A DNA stretch of 33,497 nt. It comes from a virus. Positions within the stretch are counted from its first letter, which is position 1. Every line of letters starts with the position of its first letter. Below, one piece after another: positions 13,383-22,785 of the stretch. Under the pieces are notes generated by a model. It saw only the letters and a list, made by a program, of their open reading frames with translations, had not been told where the DNA came from and did not search any database. The translations under genes were made by a program, and so were the position numbers. The DNA lies in IMG/VR virus record IMGVR_UViG_3300024517_000064, positions 1 to 33,497 of that record; one strand, 5' to 3'.

Positions 13383-15898
13383 CAGTTCGCCCGCCTCAAT
13401 GCTAGCACGGTGACAAACCCGATACTGTTGCGCCCTTCATGGGGATCCATGAGAGACACCTTCTGTAAATCTATACCGAGGAGCTCATACAGATGCGCTT
13501 CCCCGTCAGCTGTCCAGTCGACATCCTGTATGAGTAGCAGTTCATTCACCCAGGACTCCAACAAGGCGGTAGCCCTACGGCCCGCACCCTGCTGCCCCGA
13601 CTGCAACGGCAACTCCTTCTCGTTCAACCCTGCCACCCTGTCGAAGCAGGCTATCGGCATGGTGAGCACCTGATCGGATAGGCCCTTAGGGTGCATCCTG
13701 ATCTGCACGTTCTGCACCGTAGGTGCGAACAGGGTGCCCGCATTCAAGGTGATACGCATAGCGGCTTCACGGGCGGAGCCCAGGAGCCCCCAGTCGCCAC
13801 CCCTCGAGCCGGCCTCAGACAGGGACGAGCCGACCGTCTCATAGGTTAGCCGCTGATCGTAAGTGATCGACGTCTCGACCGTAGCCCCAACGGGCAGCGG
13901 TGCGGTCGTCACATAGGCGGTATCCCACACCTTAGACAGGCCAGATCCGCCGCCATCATACATCGACGTCTCGATCCACCCGGTAGACACGGTGGTGTCA
14001 GACTCCCGGACCAGTTCCGTGCCCACACCGAACACGAGTCTACCCTGCCAGCGTGTAGCACCCTGCACGGGGTCAGTCGAATCGTCATACACCCAGCGGG
14101 ACCAGCCGCCAGTCACAAGGTTCACACAGCCAAGACCGGACTCGCCGTTCGGGCCCATCGAAGGCCACCCGAACAAGACCCTGGAACCCTCAGCCACCAT
14201 ACCCGAACCGCCCGGACCCAACTGGTCCGTCACAAGGAACAGGGACAGCTTACCGTCCGTAGTGATAACACCACGCCACAGCTGCACTTCACCAGTGTCG
14301 CCCTCGGCACGGACAAACAGTGTCGACTGGTACTCGAACACTTCCAACGCCCTGTCACCAGCCGGCATCTTAGCCGCCTGAATAGGTGCATCATCACCGG
14401 AAGCGTTCCACGAATAGATCGCAGACTGATCGGCGGAGCTCGCACAGAACCAGACGAAACCGGAACCGCCAGCGATAGACGTAATGTCCCAGCCGTCAGG
14501 GAGGATCAGAAGGCCAGCGATCTCAACAGGCGCACCGGTCGTGGGGTCCAACCTGTCTATCCGGTTCGTAGACGTCGACCCGTCAGGGTAAGCGACGAAC
14601 AACTGATCCGCAGCCCACTCACAAATGTCGGCCTCGTTACCCGTCGAACCATAGTCCGTCATAGTGTCCGAACCGGACTCCACCAGCTCACCCGGCTCAG
14701 AGACAAACACGTCAGAACCATTAGACGACAGATCAGCGTTCGCACCGTAGCCGGACTCAACCAGAGTCGGCCCCAGTGGATCATCCCAAGTGCCGATACG
14801 GTACAAGTTGCCGACATCCGTCAACCAGTACAAGAAGCTACCAGCCGTCACGATCTTCGTCACAGTACCAGAAGCAGACATCGTTTCAGTCTCAGGTAGC
14901 AACGTCACACCGTCAAGGTCAGTGAACGGATCGATACCCCACGACTGGAAGAACGCCTGATCGTCACTGTCGTCACGCTGCGCCCAAGTCTGACCAGCAC
15001 CGCCAGCCCAATCACCCTGACCGACAAACGTGTACCTGTCAAACGCCTCATTGAAAGGAGTGTCCGACGTAGAGAAACGAGGTGCATCCAAAGGCACATG
15101 CCGGCGACCCCAACGCCAATCCTGCCGGTCATCCCTGTTGTCATACAACATGAACGGGATACCCTGAATGCCGACCTCAGAAATCGTGCCCACATCGAGG
15201 AACAAGTCGGCAACGGAACCCAAAGGTTCCGACACGTCGACAGTGAAGATCGAAGACACCTCAGGAGATGGCACACCAGAAGCGTTCCGCACCTGAGCGG
15301 CCACCCGCCACTCGCCCGAAGGCAAAGACACCGACACAGGCACAGACGTAGCCGCACCCTCCTGCCAGCCAGAAGCCCACACCTCGACACCCTGATCGTT
15401 ACGAACCCCAACCCTCCACGACTGCTGAACTATCGTGTCATCGTAAGTCCACGAAACAACAATGAACGGTGTGGTGAAATACTGTACCGTGCCGAGCACG
15501 ATAGTCGGCCCACCCCAAGACAGCTGGAACGCTTTAGTGGCAGTCGTGATAACGGGGGCCACCAGAGAACCGGCACCCGCCTGAACCTCAACTGTTAGCG
15601 ACTGCCCCGAAGGCAAACTCGCAGCAGCGTCAGCGATAATGTATTGGGTGTCAGACCCGGAACGCAAACCCGAATCGAACAGCACCGAGTTGCCCGACAG
15701 GACACGCACCCGGTACGTCGTCGGGGTGATACCCCAATGCTCCTCAATCGACCACTGTACCAGAAGGCTAGGCCCACCAGAAACGTCGACGCTCTCAGGT
15801 TTGAGGATCGTGACGCCGGGTGCCGGCGAACTAGAGGAACCACCAGTAGGTTCCTCATGGTTGACCGGGAGGAAGCTCCCTAGATCAGGCATTTGCAC
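13382..15898 (-). CDS. Large tail protein: FN3-like domains plus beta-propeller
   Basis: An 838-aa virion protein. Residues ~29-125 and ~131-222 look like two fibronectin type III domains (SLLVQWSIEEHWGITPTTYR; PFIVVSWTYDDTIVQQSWRV). Residues ~235-310 form a linker rich in D, R and W. Residues ~340-640 hold blade-like repeats of a beta-propeller (GSFLYWLTDVGNLYRIG; DQLFVAYPDGS; STLFVRAEGDTGEVQLWRG). The C-terminal ~150 residues are a separate domain. A nozzle-type tail protein, as T7 gp12 with its propeller, or a host-binding tail-tip protein fits. The start is GTG 15898 or ATG 15892; both overlap the upstream stop. Confidence 0.7.
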   Translation of the reverse strand: MQMPDLGSFLPVNHEEPTGGSSSSPAPGVTILKPESVDVSGGPSLLVQWSIEEHWGITPTTYRVRVLSGNSVLFDSGLRSGSDTQYIIADAAASLPSGQSLTVEVQAGAGSLVAPVITTATKAFQLSWGGPTIVLGTVQYFTTPFIVVSWTYDDTIVQQSWRVGVRNDQGVEVWASGWQEGAATSVPVSVSLPSGEWRVAAQVRNASGVPSPEVSSIFTVDVSEPLGSVADLFLDVGTISEVGIQGIPFMLYDNRDDRQDWRWGRRHVPLDAPRFSTSDTPFNEAFDRYTFVGQGDWAGGAGQTWAQRDDSDDQAFFQSWGIDPFTDLDGVTLLPETETMSASGTVTKIVTAGSFLYWLTDVGNLYRIGTWDDPLGPTLVESGYGANADLSSNGSDVFVSEPGELVESGSDTMTDYGSTGNEADICEWAADQLFVAYPDGSTSTNRIDRLDPTTGAPVEIAGLLILPDGWDITSIAGGSGFVWFCASSADQSAIYSWNASGDDAPIQAAKMPAGDRALEVFEYQSTLFVRAEGDTGEVQLWRGVITTDGKLSLFLVTDQLGPGGSGMVAEGSRVLFGWPSMGPNGESGLGCVNLVTGGWSRWVYDDSTDPVQGATRWQGRLVFGVGTELVRESDTTVSTGWIETSMYDGGGSGLSKVWDTAYVTTAPLPVGATVETSITYDQRLTYETVGSSLSEAGSRGGDWGLLGSAREAAMRITLNAGTLFAPTVQNVQIRMHPKGLSDQVLTMPIACFDRVAGLNEKELPLQSGQQGAGRRATALLESWVNELLLIQDVDWTADGEAHLYELLGIDLQKVSLMDPHEGRNSIGFVTVLALRRAN

Positions 15899-16877
15899 GC
15901 AGGTAGGAGAACGTCAACCAGAAGTTCGACCCCACACCATCGATGCCACCTATCAAAGGGATCTCCGTGGTCGCCGTCAGATCGACAGGCCCTGTACCCG
16001 GATTGTGTTCGTGATCGATAGTGTACATCGTCGGGTCGGTCGTGTTGGTGGTACCGACAACCGAGCCGAGCTCGATGCGGAACCTGTTGTTGAGCACCGT
16101 CTCATCGTAGGCCAGCGGCGTGTACGCAAACTTGGCGGACGACGCCGGGTTAATGAAGAAGACGTTGGCGAGCTCAGGGTAGCCCTGATCCGAACTGTAC
16201 CCCAACGGGAGAGCGTTGATGTAGAAGATCGTGTTGCTCGAATGGGCCGTCGAAACCCACCCGTTCATCTTGAACTGGTAGTAGGCGCCCGTCTGCAACA
16301 ACGACATGTTGCGGATCGTGAACTCCATGCCGGCCTCTTTCGAGATCGAAACACCAGAAGTGTCCATGGGTACAATGTCGGCACCCGCCGACAGCTGAGC
16401 GTCAACATACGCCTTCGACGTCAACTCTGCATCCACCACAGGATCCACATAGCCGGAAGAGAGAATCGCCTTCGCCATCGTAGTCGTACCCGTAAAGGTT
16501 TCGTTCGACGTCGTTGCGGCAGCCTGAGCTGCCGTAACAGCACCCGCCACATCAGTTGTGATACTGTCCATCTCAGCGGCATCAATACCCATCGTCCACA
16601 CTGTGCCAGCCGAATGAGACCGCACCGATGAACCCGGATCAATCGACGGATAGCCACGACCATACATGCTGACCTCGGTAGAACCCGCCGCATGCAGCCA
16701 AACCCACAGCCGTTCAGGGTCACCCGCAGTGCCCTCAGGGTCCAAAGTGATGTAAGTGTGATCGCCAGAAACCATCTCAGGGAGATTAGCGAACGCAGCA
16801 GACTCCGCTGTCAGCTGCGTGTTGTCGATACTCGAAGACAGGGTGCCCCGCATATAATTCCTGTGCACGAAACCCAT
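15885..16877 (-). CDS. Tail fibre-like protein
   Basis: A 330-aa virion protein. The N-terminal ~60 residues (RGTLSSSIDNTQLTAESAAF, then GDHTYITLDPEG) look like a fibre anchoring domain. A central helical or repeat region (DVAGAVTAAQAAATTSNETF, then LTSKAYVDAQL) includes the KAYVD motif that is typical of phage fibres before the tip. The C-terminal ~130 residues are beta-rich and likely the receptor tip. It lies between the adaptor and propeller genes. The receptor is unknown. Confidence 0.72.
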   Translation of the reverse strand: MGFVHRNYMRGTLSSSIDNTQLTAESAAFANLPEMVSGDHTYITLDPEGTAGDPERLWVWLHAAGSTEVSMYGRGYPSIDPGSSVRSHSAGTVWTMGIDAAEMDSITTDVAGAVTAAQAAATTSNETFTGTTTMAKAILSSGYVDPVVDAELTSKAYVDAQLSAGADIVPMDTSGVSISKEAGMEFTIRNMSLLQTGAYYQFKMNGWVSTAHSSNTIFYINALPLGYSSDQGYPELANVFFINPASSAKFAYTPLAYDETVLNNRFRIELGSVVGTTNTTDPTMYTIDHEHNPGTGPVDLTATTEIPLIGGIDGVGSNFWLTFSYLRANA

Positions 16878-16878
16878 C

Positions 16879-17811
16879 TCAGAAACTCCTCATACGTTGA
16901 TAAGGCCGATGCTTCTTCACCGGCTGATGCTTGCGAACCTCGTCGACACGACGATAGAACTCGCCCCACAATTCACGGATCAGCCGGATGTTCACACCCT
17001 GAGCGATAGCCGCTTCCTGATTCCACTCCTCCACACGGTCCAACTCGCCACGGGACAGTTCACGTCCCGTAGCCATCTTCGCCGCAGCCCACAACATGGG
17101 CAGATCGTCGCCGAACACCGGCAACTTCACATAATCTTCCTCTTCGGTTGGCGCACCGCCAATACCCCGGTCGACACCCTCCTCGCTGTACCAGTGATAC
17201 GGGCGGATCCCCGTACACCAGAACGTGTCGTCCTCATCCGGGCCACCCTGCACCTGAATCGCTTTACCATCCGGCACCATCGTCGCCGGCAAATGATCGA
17301 GGAAATCCCAGCGGGATAACTCGATGACACGGCCCTCAGAATCGAGGACCGCAACCCTAGTCACATCCACAATGTCAGCCGCAACCTCAAGGATCGTAGA
17401 GTCCTCCAAAGGACTCGCAGCGAACCCATGAACCTCAGGCAACGCAGCGACAAGGCCAGACGAAACCGCCTGCTCGAGGGCCCGCTTAACCTGGAAGCGA
17501 GGCCACCGAGGGTTCTTGATACCCTGAGTACCAGACAGCACAACCTCGTTGACCGGTGTGCCCATGTACCCACGGGCCACCGTCAGAATGTTCGACTGCG
17601 ACTTATCCGAAACCAACACCAGCTCCGAACCGAACTCCAACACGTCAGTCGACGCCACCTTCTCAGGGCTCGACACCTCCAAAGAGGTGGTCGAAGCGTT
17701 CGACAGGGCGGACGTGCCGACAGTGACCTGCAACGGCCACTCCGCAGGCGAATAGAGACGACGGTACACGTCGTCCACCATCGAAGCCATAGTAACATTA
17801 CGAGTCGACAT
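16879..17811 (-). CDS. Putative head-tail adaptor protein
   Basis: A 310-aa structural protein. The N-terminus is helical (VDDVYRRLYSPAEW), a beta-rich domain (TSLEVSSPEKVASTDVLEFG, then ILTVARGYMGTPV) resembles phage adaptor or neck proteins, and the C-terminus is helical and very basic (RELWGEFYRRVDEVRKHQPV, then KKHRPYQRMRSF). The set adaptor, fibre and propeller protein recalls the tail genes of podoviruses such as T7 gp11 and gp12. It overlaps the preceding gene by 14 nt. Sequence alone does not exclude another connector role. Confidence 0.6.
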   Translation of the reverse strand: MSTRNVTMASMVDDVYRRLYSPAEWPLQVTVGTSALSNASTTSLEVSSPEKVASTDVLEFGSELVLVSDKSQSNILTVARGYMGTPVNEVVLSGTQGIKNPRWPRFQVKRALEQAVSSGLVAALPEVHGFAASPLEDSTILEVAADIVDVTRVAVLDSEGRVIELSRWDFLDHLPATMVPDGKAIQVQGGPDEDDTFWCTGIRPYHWYSEEGVDRGIGGAPTEEEDYVKLPVFGDDLPMLWAAAKMATGRELSRGELDRVEEWNQEAAIAQGVNIRLIRELWGEFYRRVDEVRKHQPVKKHRPYQRMRSF

Positions 17812-20353
17812 TCAGACCTCCAACATAAACCGGACGCATCCTGCGCCGCACCTTGCGAGCGAAGTCTGAACCGCCCGTATCCAAACGAGTGAGAGTGCCC
17901 TGCTGCCAAGGGTCATCCGTGTTAACCTGACCATGAGGCAACGGCCTCGAGAACACGATAGCTTGCCCCGAATGCTGCTCCAACGTCAACCCGGTAGGCG
18001 TACCGTTGATGACATCCGGCTCCTGGAACACGATGTCCGGGAACGGTGTAGCCGACCCGGCAACCATCGCCTCCATCGTGATACCCTGAGGAGAGACACC
18101 GGCAATCGACGGGCCCGTACCAGCATCACCGAACACGATAGTGGGATCGTTCTCCCAAGTGTGCGTAAGGTACTGGGTGGTCTGGATGCCGGCACCGACA
18201 GCTAGAACAGGGCCATCACCGCCGTCGCCGAAGATGATCTCAGTGAATGCCGCCTCCTCAACATCGAGGACTGTCGGTTCCGTCCCAACCACATTCGGCC
18301 CCAACGTGTCATCACTGAAGACGATCGAAGAGATGTCGAGTTTCCCGAGGACATCAGCGTCCTGCCGGTTGATCTGACTTTGCAGCCACGCCACATAGCC
18401 GCCAGCGGAATCGTTCGTAATGTCGTCATGGCTCGAAGAAGCGTACCGCTCCTCCGTGTGAGGGATACTGTAATCTGCACAGCCCAACCGGAGAGCCCAG
18501 CCTTGACCGGAATCCGATTCCGAACCATTCCAGCCCGTCACCATACCAGTGCTAGCGACCGGACCGAACGAATAGTAGACAGGCGAAGAGTGACCCTCGC
18601 CCGCATAAATCGCCATGACAGGAGACACGACGCTAGGGTTCGACCCGTCCTTCGACGCTATCTCACAATGCAACGACCAAGCGTCAACAAAGTTCCCAGA
18701 CCCAAGACCCGGAGCACCGATATAGGCACGGCCCGCATCCTGCGCCGCCACCACACCCGCACCAGCCTGAGCGATAGCAATATCGAAATCGACGACACCC
18801 TCAAACGCAGCCGCCGACGTAGGCACCACAGTAGTGGCACCCGGCAGCTGACCCCCAGCATAAGGGAGACCGCTGTTGAAATAGTCCGTCAACGACGGGT
18901 CAATCGTCAGGCCAGTCTGGTCCAACCCGTTAGAGTCGAACGACACGTCAGGCAAACTCGTCACACCAGCAGTGAGCAGCGACATCAAAGCCAGATAGCC
19001 GCCAGCAGAATGACCGCACACATGGAGCTCATCGACATCGATACCATGATTGCCGGCAGTCAACGATAAGGTTTCAAGCCCCATCTTGATGTCATGGATC
19101 TGATCCGGATGGAACACCCCATTAGGCCCGCCGCCGCCACGAGCAGAACGGTAATCCATGACGACGAACACCCAGCCCTCCGCCAACACAGCGGCCTTCA
19201 AACTAGCTGCACCCCCGGCGCCCGCAGACGTACCCAGTATAATGTTGTGAGACTGGAAGCCGCCACCCGGAATGAACACGACAACAGGTGCCGGCGTGAC
19301 CGGCACAGTGTCGTCAGGGTAGTACACTTCCATGTAGCGGCGATGAGTCAACGACTCAGGAACACCGCCACGGTAATCGTCGTAATGGTCAGATTGATTG
19401 TCGGCCTTCAACAAAGGCGGACCGTAATAGATGGCCGTATCAGCGACCACAGTCGGACCGGTGTCAGCGGCACCGAACACGTTCACAAACGTGGGCTGCG
19501 TCGTAGAGTTCAACGACGTGAGACTGACGAAACCTTCAGGGGCTACACCTGGACCTGTACCGTCATCACCGAAGAGGATCGTATCAGGATCCTCTTCCCA
19601 ATCGTGTTGGTCCATGGTGAGAGCGCCCGGGGAGGAGCCCGCCACAGTGTAGGGGCCGACAGCTGTCGCAGTATCAGTGACCCGAATCGAGTCATAGTAC
19701 ATGTACTGGATCAAAGCCGCTTGAGAATGCGACCCCAACCGCATCTCATCGGCAGACGTCGCAGTCGTAGTACCAGTCCAAGTTTTAGTTGGAGTACCGT
19801 CGTCATCGTGGCCGTTGTCCGACTCCGCCCACATTTGGACGTCATAATCGGACCCGTCCTGCTGCCACTCGAACCGCAGCCAATCACCCGCACCGCCAGC
19901 ACCATAGGCGTAATCGGTACCAGCCGTTGTAGACGACTGGTTCGACACACGGATATTGTCGTTGCTCAGCAGCTGGATACGCCAAGCCAACGCACCGTTT
20001 GAATAGAAGGCACCGATGTACGGGCTGTAGCCGCCCTGATCCGCACCACGACGCCAGTAGAACCGACCCGAAGAGGTCGTGTGATCCGTGTCGTACAGGA
20101 ACCTTATACGGGCGGTAGCAAACGTAGGCTGATAGAGGCGAAGGGTTTCCGAATCGCCGGATACCGAATCGGTATGCGCCGGATCGGCGTACTCCTCGAC
20201 AAGAGCAACAGCACCAGAACCAGTCGTCCACTCCGACAGAGTAGCACTAGCATGAACAGAATCAGCTGTACCAGAAACGGACCCGTCGCCGAGCTCACCG
20301 TCCCATGCGCCAGCTGTTAGACCATCGCCGGCCCAGAGTAGTAGGTCAGCCAT
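17798..20353 (-). CDS. Virion protein with inserted alpha/beta-hydrolase (esterase)
   Basis: An 851-aa protein. Residues ~30-228 look like a concanavalin/LamG-type sandwich (ATARIRFLYDTDHTTSSGRF; WLRFEWQQDGSDYDVQMWAE). Residues ~336-662 form an alpha/beta-hydrolase of the esterase/lipase group: oxyanion loop PGGGF (362-366), nucleophile elbow GHSAGG with Ser449, possible acid Glu586 and likely catalytic His642 (SSHDD). Flanking both sides are short repeats of the form IVFGDxGTGPx (259, 677, 706, 739). It likely deacetylates or de-esterifies host surface glycans during adsorption. The family is known for carbohydrate esterases; substrate here is inference. It starts 16 nt after a small structural gene. 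Confidence 0.8.
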   Translation of the reverse strand: MADLLLWAGDGLTAGAWDGELGDGSVSGTADSVHASATLSEWTTGSGAVALVEEYADPAHTDSVSGDSETLRLYQPTFATARIRFLYDTDHTTSSGRFYWRRGADQGGYSPYIGAFYSNGALAWRIQLLSNDNIRVSNQSSTTAGTDYAYGAGGAGDWLRFEWQQDGSDYDVQMWAESDNGHDDDGTPTKTWTGTTTATSADEMRLGSHSQAALIQYMYYDSIRVTDTATAVGPYTVAGSSPGALTMDQHDWEEDPDTILFGDDGTGPGVAPEGFVSLTSLNSTTQPTFVNVFGAADTGPTVVADTAIYYGPPLLKADNQSDHYDDYRGGVPESLTHRRYMEVYYPDDTVPVTPAPVVVFIPGGGFQSHNIILGTSAGAGGAASLKAAVLAEGWVFVVMDYRSARGGGGPNGVFHPDQIHDIKMGLETLSLTAGNHGIDVDELHVCGHSAGGYLALMSLLTAGVTSLPDVSFDSNGLDQTGLTIDPSLTDYFNSGLPYAGGQLPGATTVVPTSAAAFEGVVDFDIAIAQAGAGVVAAQDAGRAYIGAPGLGSGNFVDAWSLHCEIASKDGSNPSVVSPVMAIYAGEGHSSPVYYSFGPVASTGMVTGWNGSESDSGQGWALRLGCADYSIPHTEERYASSSHDDITNDSAGGYVAWLQSQINRQDADVLGKLDISSIVFSDDTLGPNVVGTEPTVLDVEEAAFTEIIFGDGGDGPVLAVGAGIQTTQYLTHTWENDPTIVFGDAGTGPSIAGVSPQGITMEAMVAGSATPFPDIVFQEPDVINGTPTGLTLEQHSGQAIVFSRPLPHGQVNTDDPWQQGTLTRLDTGGSDFARKVRRRMRPVYVGGLNVDS
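17939..18325 (-). repeat. C-terminal IVFGD-type repeats in virion esterase gene
   Basis: Residues ~677-805 of the 851-aa protein contain units spaced ~25-35 residues, marked IVFSDDTLGP (677), IIFGDGGDGP (706), IVFGDAGTGP (739), IVFQEP (774) and IVFSRP (799). The unit at 731-750 (HTWENDPTIVFGDAGTGP) closely matches one at 250-268 (HDWEEDPDTILFGDDGTGP) ahead of the hydrolase domain. This suggests a repeat array split by domain insertion. Confidence 0.7.
19445..19579 (-). repeat. N-terminal copies of the IVFGD-type repeat
   Basis: Residues ~259-303 carry ILFGDDGTGP (259) and a second, weaker unit VFGAADTGPTVV (292). These precede the hydrolase domain, whereas the related units in 17939-18325 follow it. 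The near match of HDWEEDP and HTWENDP on the two sides supports a common origin. Confidence 0.65.
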
Positions 20354-20369
20354 AAAGGCTCACCATCCC

Positions 20370-20852
20370 CTACGTCGTAGGGATCTGGAATAGAGCGTTT
20401 GCTGACGGCCAAGTGATCGTGATTGCAGCACCATTCACAGGCACAGGAGACGTCGCAGCGTTCAGCAAACAGATCACAGGTGAATCCGTCTCGTCATTGA
20501 TCCAGCGGAGAAGAACAACACCGTTGAATGTCTGAGAAGTCTCCGACACGTCAGGGTCATCCAGCTCCGAGGTGTCGTCACCCGAAGTGACAACGCCAGA
20601 GGCAGTGACAGAAATGCTAGTGAGCGTGTCATAAGCGATCTCGGCACCACTCACACCGTCAGTCCAGAACTGGTTGCCGCCACGGGCAATGTACGTCTCA
20701 TCTATCTCGTTGACAAACTCGATGCCAGCGAAATAGCTGTCGGTAACACTGTCCCTGTCCACGAGGATGACACGGATCTTGTCATCACCCTCGTGGTCGA
20801 ACGAACCAGCCGTAAGGAGGTTGTTCAGATAGGCTTGGCTAAGGGCGCTCAT
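20370..20852 (-). CDS. Small structural protein of unknown role
   Basis: A 160-aa beta-rich protein. The pattern, from IRVILVD near residue 26, through DEI and GG turns, to AITITWPSANALFQI at the end, is familiar from unnamed minor structural proteins of many tailed phages. It is encoded between the capsid genes and the esterase gene, so a role on the capsid or tail surface is likely. No enzyme motif is seen. The start ATG lies 4 nt from the upstream gene's stop. Confidence 0.65.
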   Translation of the reverse strand: MSALSQAYLNNLLTAGSFDHEGDDKIRVILVDRDSVTDSYFAGIEFVNEIDETYIARGGNQFWTDGVSGAEIAYDTLTSISVTASGVVTSGDDTSELDDPDVSETSQTFNGVVLLRWINDETDSPVICLLNAATSPVPVNGAAITITWPSANALFQIPTT

Positions 20853-20855
20853 CTA

Positions 20856-21269
20856 TTACTCAGCTCCAGCAGCAGTAGCCGAACCGTTAGCCCCAGGATG
20901 AGGATTGATCCGACCAATGTGATCCTGCTCGAGGGTCACAGTCACGTTGCCGGCGACAGTGCCGTCAGCAGCGATACGGGCACGCACATACCGGAAGGGG
21001 GCGTAGAGCGGAAGGACGAACACGTCGTCCGCTTCGGCGCCAACCTGAAGGCTAGAGGCCGACACAACGATGAAGTTGGTGTCGTCCTCGGAACCTTCGA
21101 TGACTACCGCAGCAGCCCCGTCACCTGTGATGTCGGTTGTGACAGTGATCTCAGCAGAGGCCACGTCGAGCGGATAATTGACTTCAACTGAATCGCCGTC
21201 GTCATCCGCAGCAACGCTTTGTGCTGTGTAGAGTGTCGCAGCTTGTGCGTCACGGACTAATGTTCCCAT
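20856..21269 (-). CDS. Putative capsid-associated structural protein
   Basis: A 137-aa beta-rich protein. The start is ATG 21269 with AGAGG 6-8 nt upstream; a longer reading to 21557 lies inside the capsid gene and is rejected. Features are SAEITVTTDITGDGAAAVVI, VFVLPLYAPFRYVRARI and a TVTLEQ end, a pattern seen in small phage head or decoration proteins. Its place right after the major capsid gene supports a decoration role (inference). Confidence 0.62.
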   Translation of the reverse strand: MGTLVRDAQAATLYTAQSVAADDDGDSVEVNYPLDVASAEITVTTDITGDGAAAVVIEGSEDDTNFIVVSASSLQVGAEADDVFVLPLYAPFRYVRARIAADGTVAGNVTVTLEQDHIGRINPHPGANGSATAAGAE

Positions 21270-21279
21270 GTCAGACCTC

Positions 21280-22296
21280 TTATGCCGTTGGGTCGAACGA
21301 GTGCAGGCGCACGAGTCCGTATTTGCTGAATGATGCCAAGCCCGGGTAGAGCTCGAGGCGTCCGACCGCACCGGGTGCAGTTTCGGTTTCGCCGAAGTCC
21401 TTGACGTCGAAGCTACCGCCAGCACCAAGGAGTCCGGAGACACCCTCGTCGCCGGTAGAAACGAAGTAGAGGCTTGAAGAAGTGTCGGTCGCTGCATCAG
21501 GATCGCCACCAGTGTCGACCGAATCTTCGGTCTGGCCCAGGATGGCGTTGCCCTCATGGTCGTCTCCGACGATCTTCAGAGGAATGCCATTCCACTGTGT
21601 GACCTGACGACCGAAGCTGTCAGTGCCAACGTCGATCAGGGAGAACCCTGTGTTCGCAAGGCGGGCAGCCTTGGTGATCGCACGGCGAGTTTGACGGTTG
21701 AGCAGAATGAAATCTGCCATCTCCTGATTGCGGAGAAGGTCGTTCGCTTCGTCGAGCTTGTCAAGGAAGGTGTTGGCGTTAGCCTCACTGTCGATGATGC
21801 CTTTGGGTGTGGCGCTCTCAGCGTGTGAGAGATCCTGGCCGAAGCCGTCTTTGATGAGCTGCTGGAAACCCTTGAAGTCCTTGTTCGCAGCCGAGCCAGT
21901 ACCGTTAACGGCAGTGACGTCGAGCTTGCGAGAAAGGCTGCGAACAACCTTGGCCCACTGCTTCGCCTTGAGGTCCGACTTGTTAGCCGTAACCTTTGTG
22001 AGGAAGTTGTCAATGAACACTTCAGCACCGAGGATGGTTACGCCCCAGATGTGCTCGGTATCTGAACCGGACACTCGGGTGTAGCCCTCGTTCACTGAAC
22101 GGAACTGGGTGTCAGGAAGAGTTCCCTCTTCACTCGACTTGTATGCGTTGCCGGCGATGGTAGTCCACGGCAGCATTTCGGCGATAGGAGACTCCTGAAT
22201 GAAAGTCTCAACTACACCGGTTTTGAATTGGTCATCGCCACACTTGGCGGCTTCGAGGAGGCTTACTCCTCCAGAGAAAGGATCATAGGTTGCCAT
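21280..22296 (-). CDS. Major capsid protein, HK97-fold
   Basis: This 338-aa protein should build the head shell. The order of features fits the HK97-fold major capsid group: a helical N-terminal arm (MATYDPFSGGVSLLEAAK), ESPIAEMLPW, an E-loop region rich in G, S and T, an RSLSRKLDVTAVNG helix, MADFILLNRQTRRAITKAAR and the closing LGAGGSFDVKDFGE and PGLASFSKYGLVRL strands. GGAGGGGG precedes the ATG. A scaffold gene lies directly upstream and a decoration candidate downstream. No protease gene is seen in the window. Confidence 0.85.
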   Translation of the reverse strand: MATYDPFSGGVSLLEAAKCGDDQFKTGVVETFIQESPIAEMLPWTTIAGNAYKSSEEGTLPDTQFRSVNEGYTRVSGSDTEHIWGVTILGAEVFIDNFLTKVTANKSDLKAKQWAKVVRSLSRKLDVTAVNGTGSAANKDFKGFQQLIKDGFGQDLSHAESATPKGIIDSEANANTFLDKLDEANDLLRNQEMADFILLNRQTRRAITKAARLANTGFSLIDVGTDSFGRQVTQWNGIPLKIVGDDHEGNAILGQTEDSVDTGGDPDAATDTSSSLYFVSTGDEGVSGLLGAGGSFDVKDFGETETAPGAVGRLELYPGLASFSKYGLVRLHSFDPTA

Positions 22297-22317
22297 TTGA
22301 GTGCCCCCTCCAAGGGG

Positions 22318-22785
22318 CTACTTCTTAGATTCGAGGGCCGCACGCATGCGGTCGGGACCGACTTTGCCCTCGAATGGGCTTTCACGGGGCGGAGCCCCCT
22401 GAGTGGCACCGACTTGGCGGGTTCGACGGATCGCATCTTCATCGGCGGAACTCACTTGCGAGGTTGTACCCTCACTGGATTCTGCCGCCAATATGCGGTC
22501 TGCTTCTTCCTCTCCCACACGAGTGACAAGAACCGAACGGGTGTCTGCCAGACGACGTTCCTGCAAAGCTGATGCTCTACCTGAAATCTCGTCCAACGGA
22601 ATGTCCGTCAGATCCTCAACCTTCACGAGGTCGAGTCCACCATCTCGGATCGCAGCCTCAGCTTCCCTTGCGGTCAGCTTTGAGGTGAGCTCCTTGTTGG
22701 TCTGGATCTGCGCTTCGAGTTGACCTCTGAGTCCTGAACCCGACTCTCCGATACCGGCGTCGACTTCTTCTTCTGATCCACTCAT
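22318..22785 (-). CDS. Putative scaffolding protein
   Basis: A 155-aa, acidic, Ser/Glu-rich protein with a coiled-coil stretch (QLEAQIQTNKELTSKLTARE) and a basic C-terminal helix (GPDRMRAALESKK). This composition and the position right before the major capsid gene are typical of phage scaffolds. A GGAG site precedes the ATG. An 87-nt gap separates it from the upstream gene; no clear promoter was seen there. Confidence 0.75.
   Translation of the reverse strand: MSGSEEEVDAGIGESGSGLRGQLEAQIQTNKELTSKLTAREAEAAIRDGGLDLVKVEDLTDIPLDEISGRASALQERRLADTRSVLVTRVGEEEADRILAAESSEGTTSQVSSADEDAIRRTRQVGATQGAPPRESPFEGKVGPDRMRAALESKK

Noticed and set aside
15639-16631. 330-codon plus-strand frame
   Set aside because: It runs across the junction of the tail and fibre genes on the other strand and is Arg-rich shadow sequence.
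19094-20002. 302-codon plus-strand frame within the esterase gene
   Set aside because: The translation is Arg/His/Thr-rich with no domain, and the opposite strand encodes clear hydrolase and sandwich motifs.
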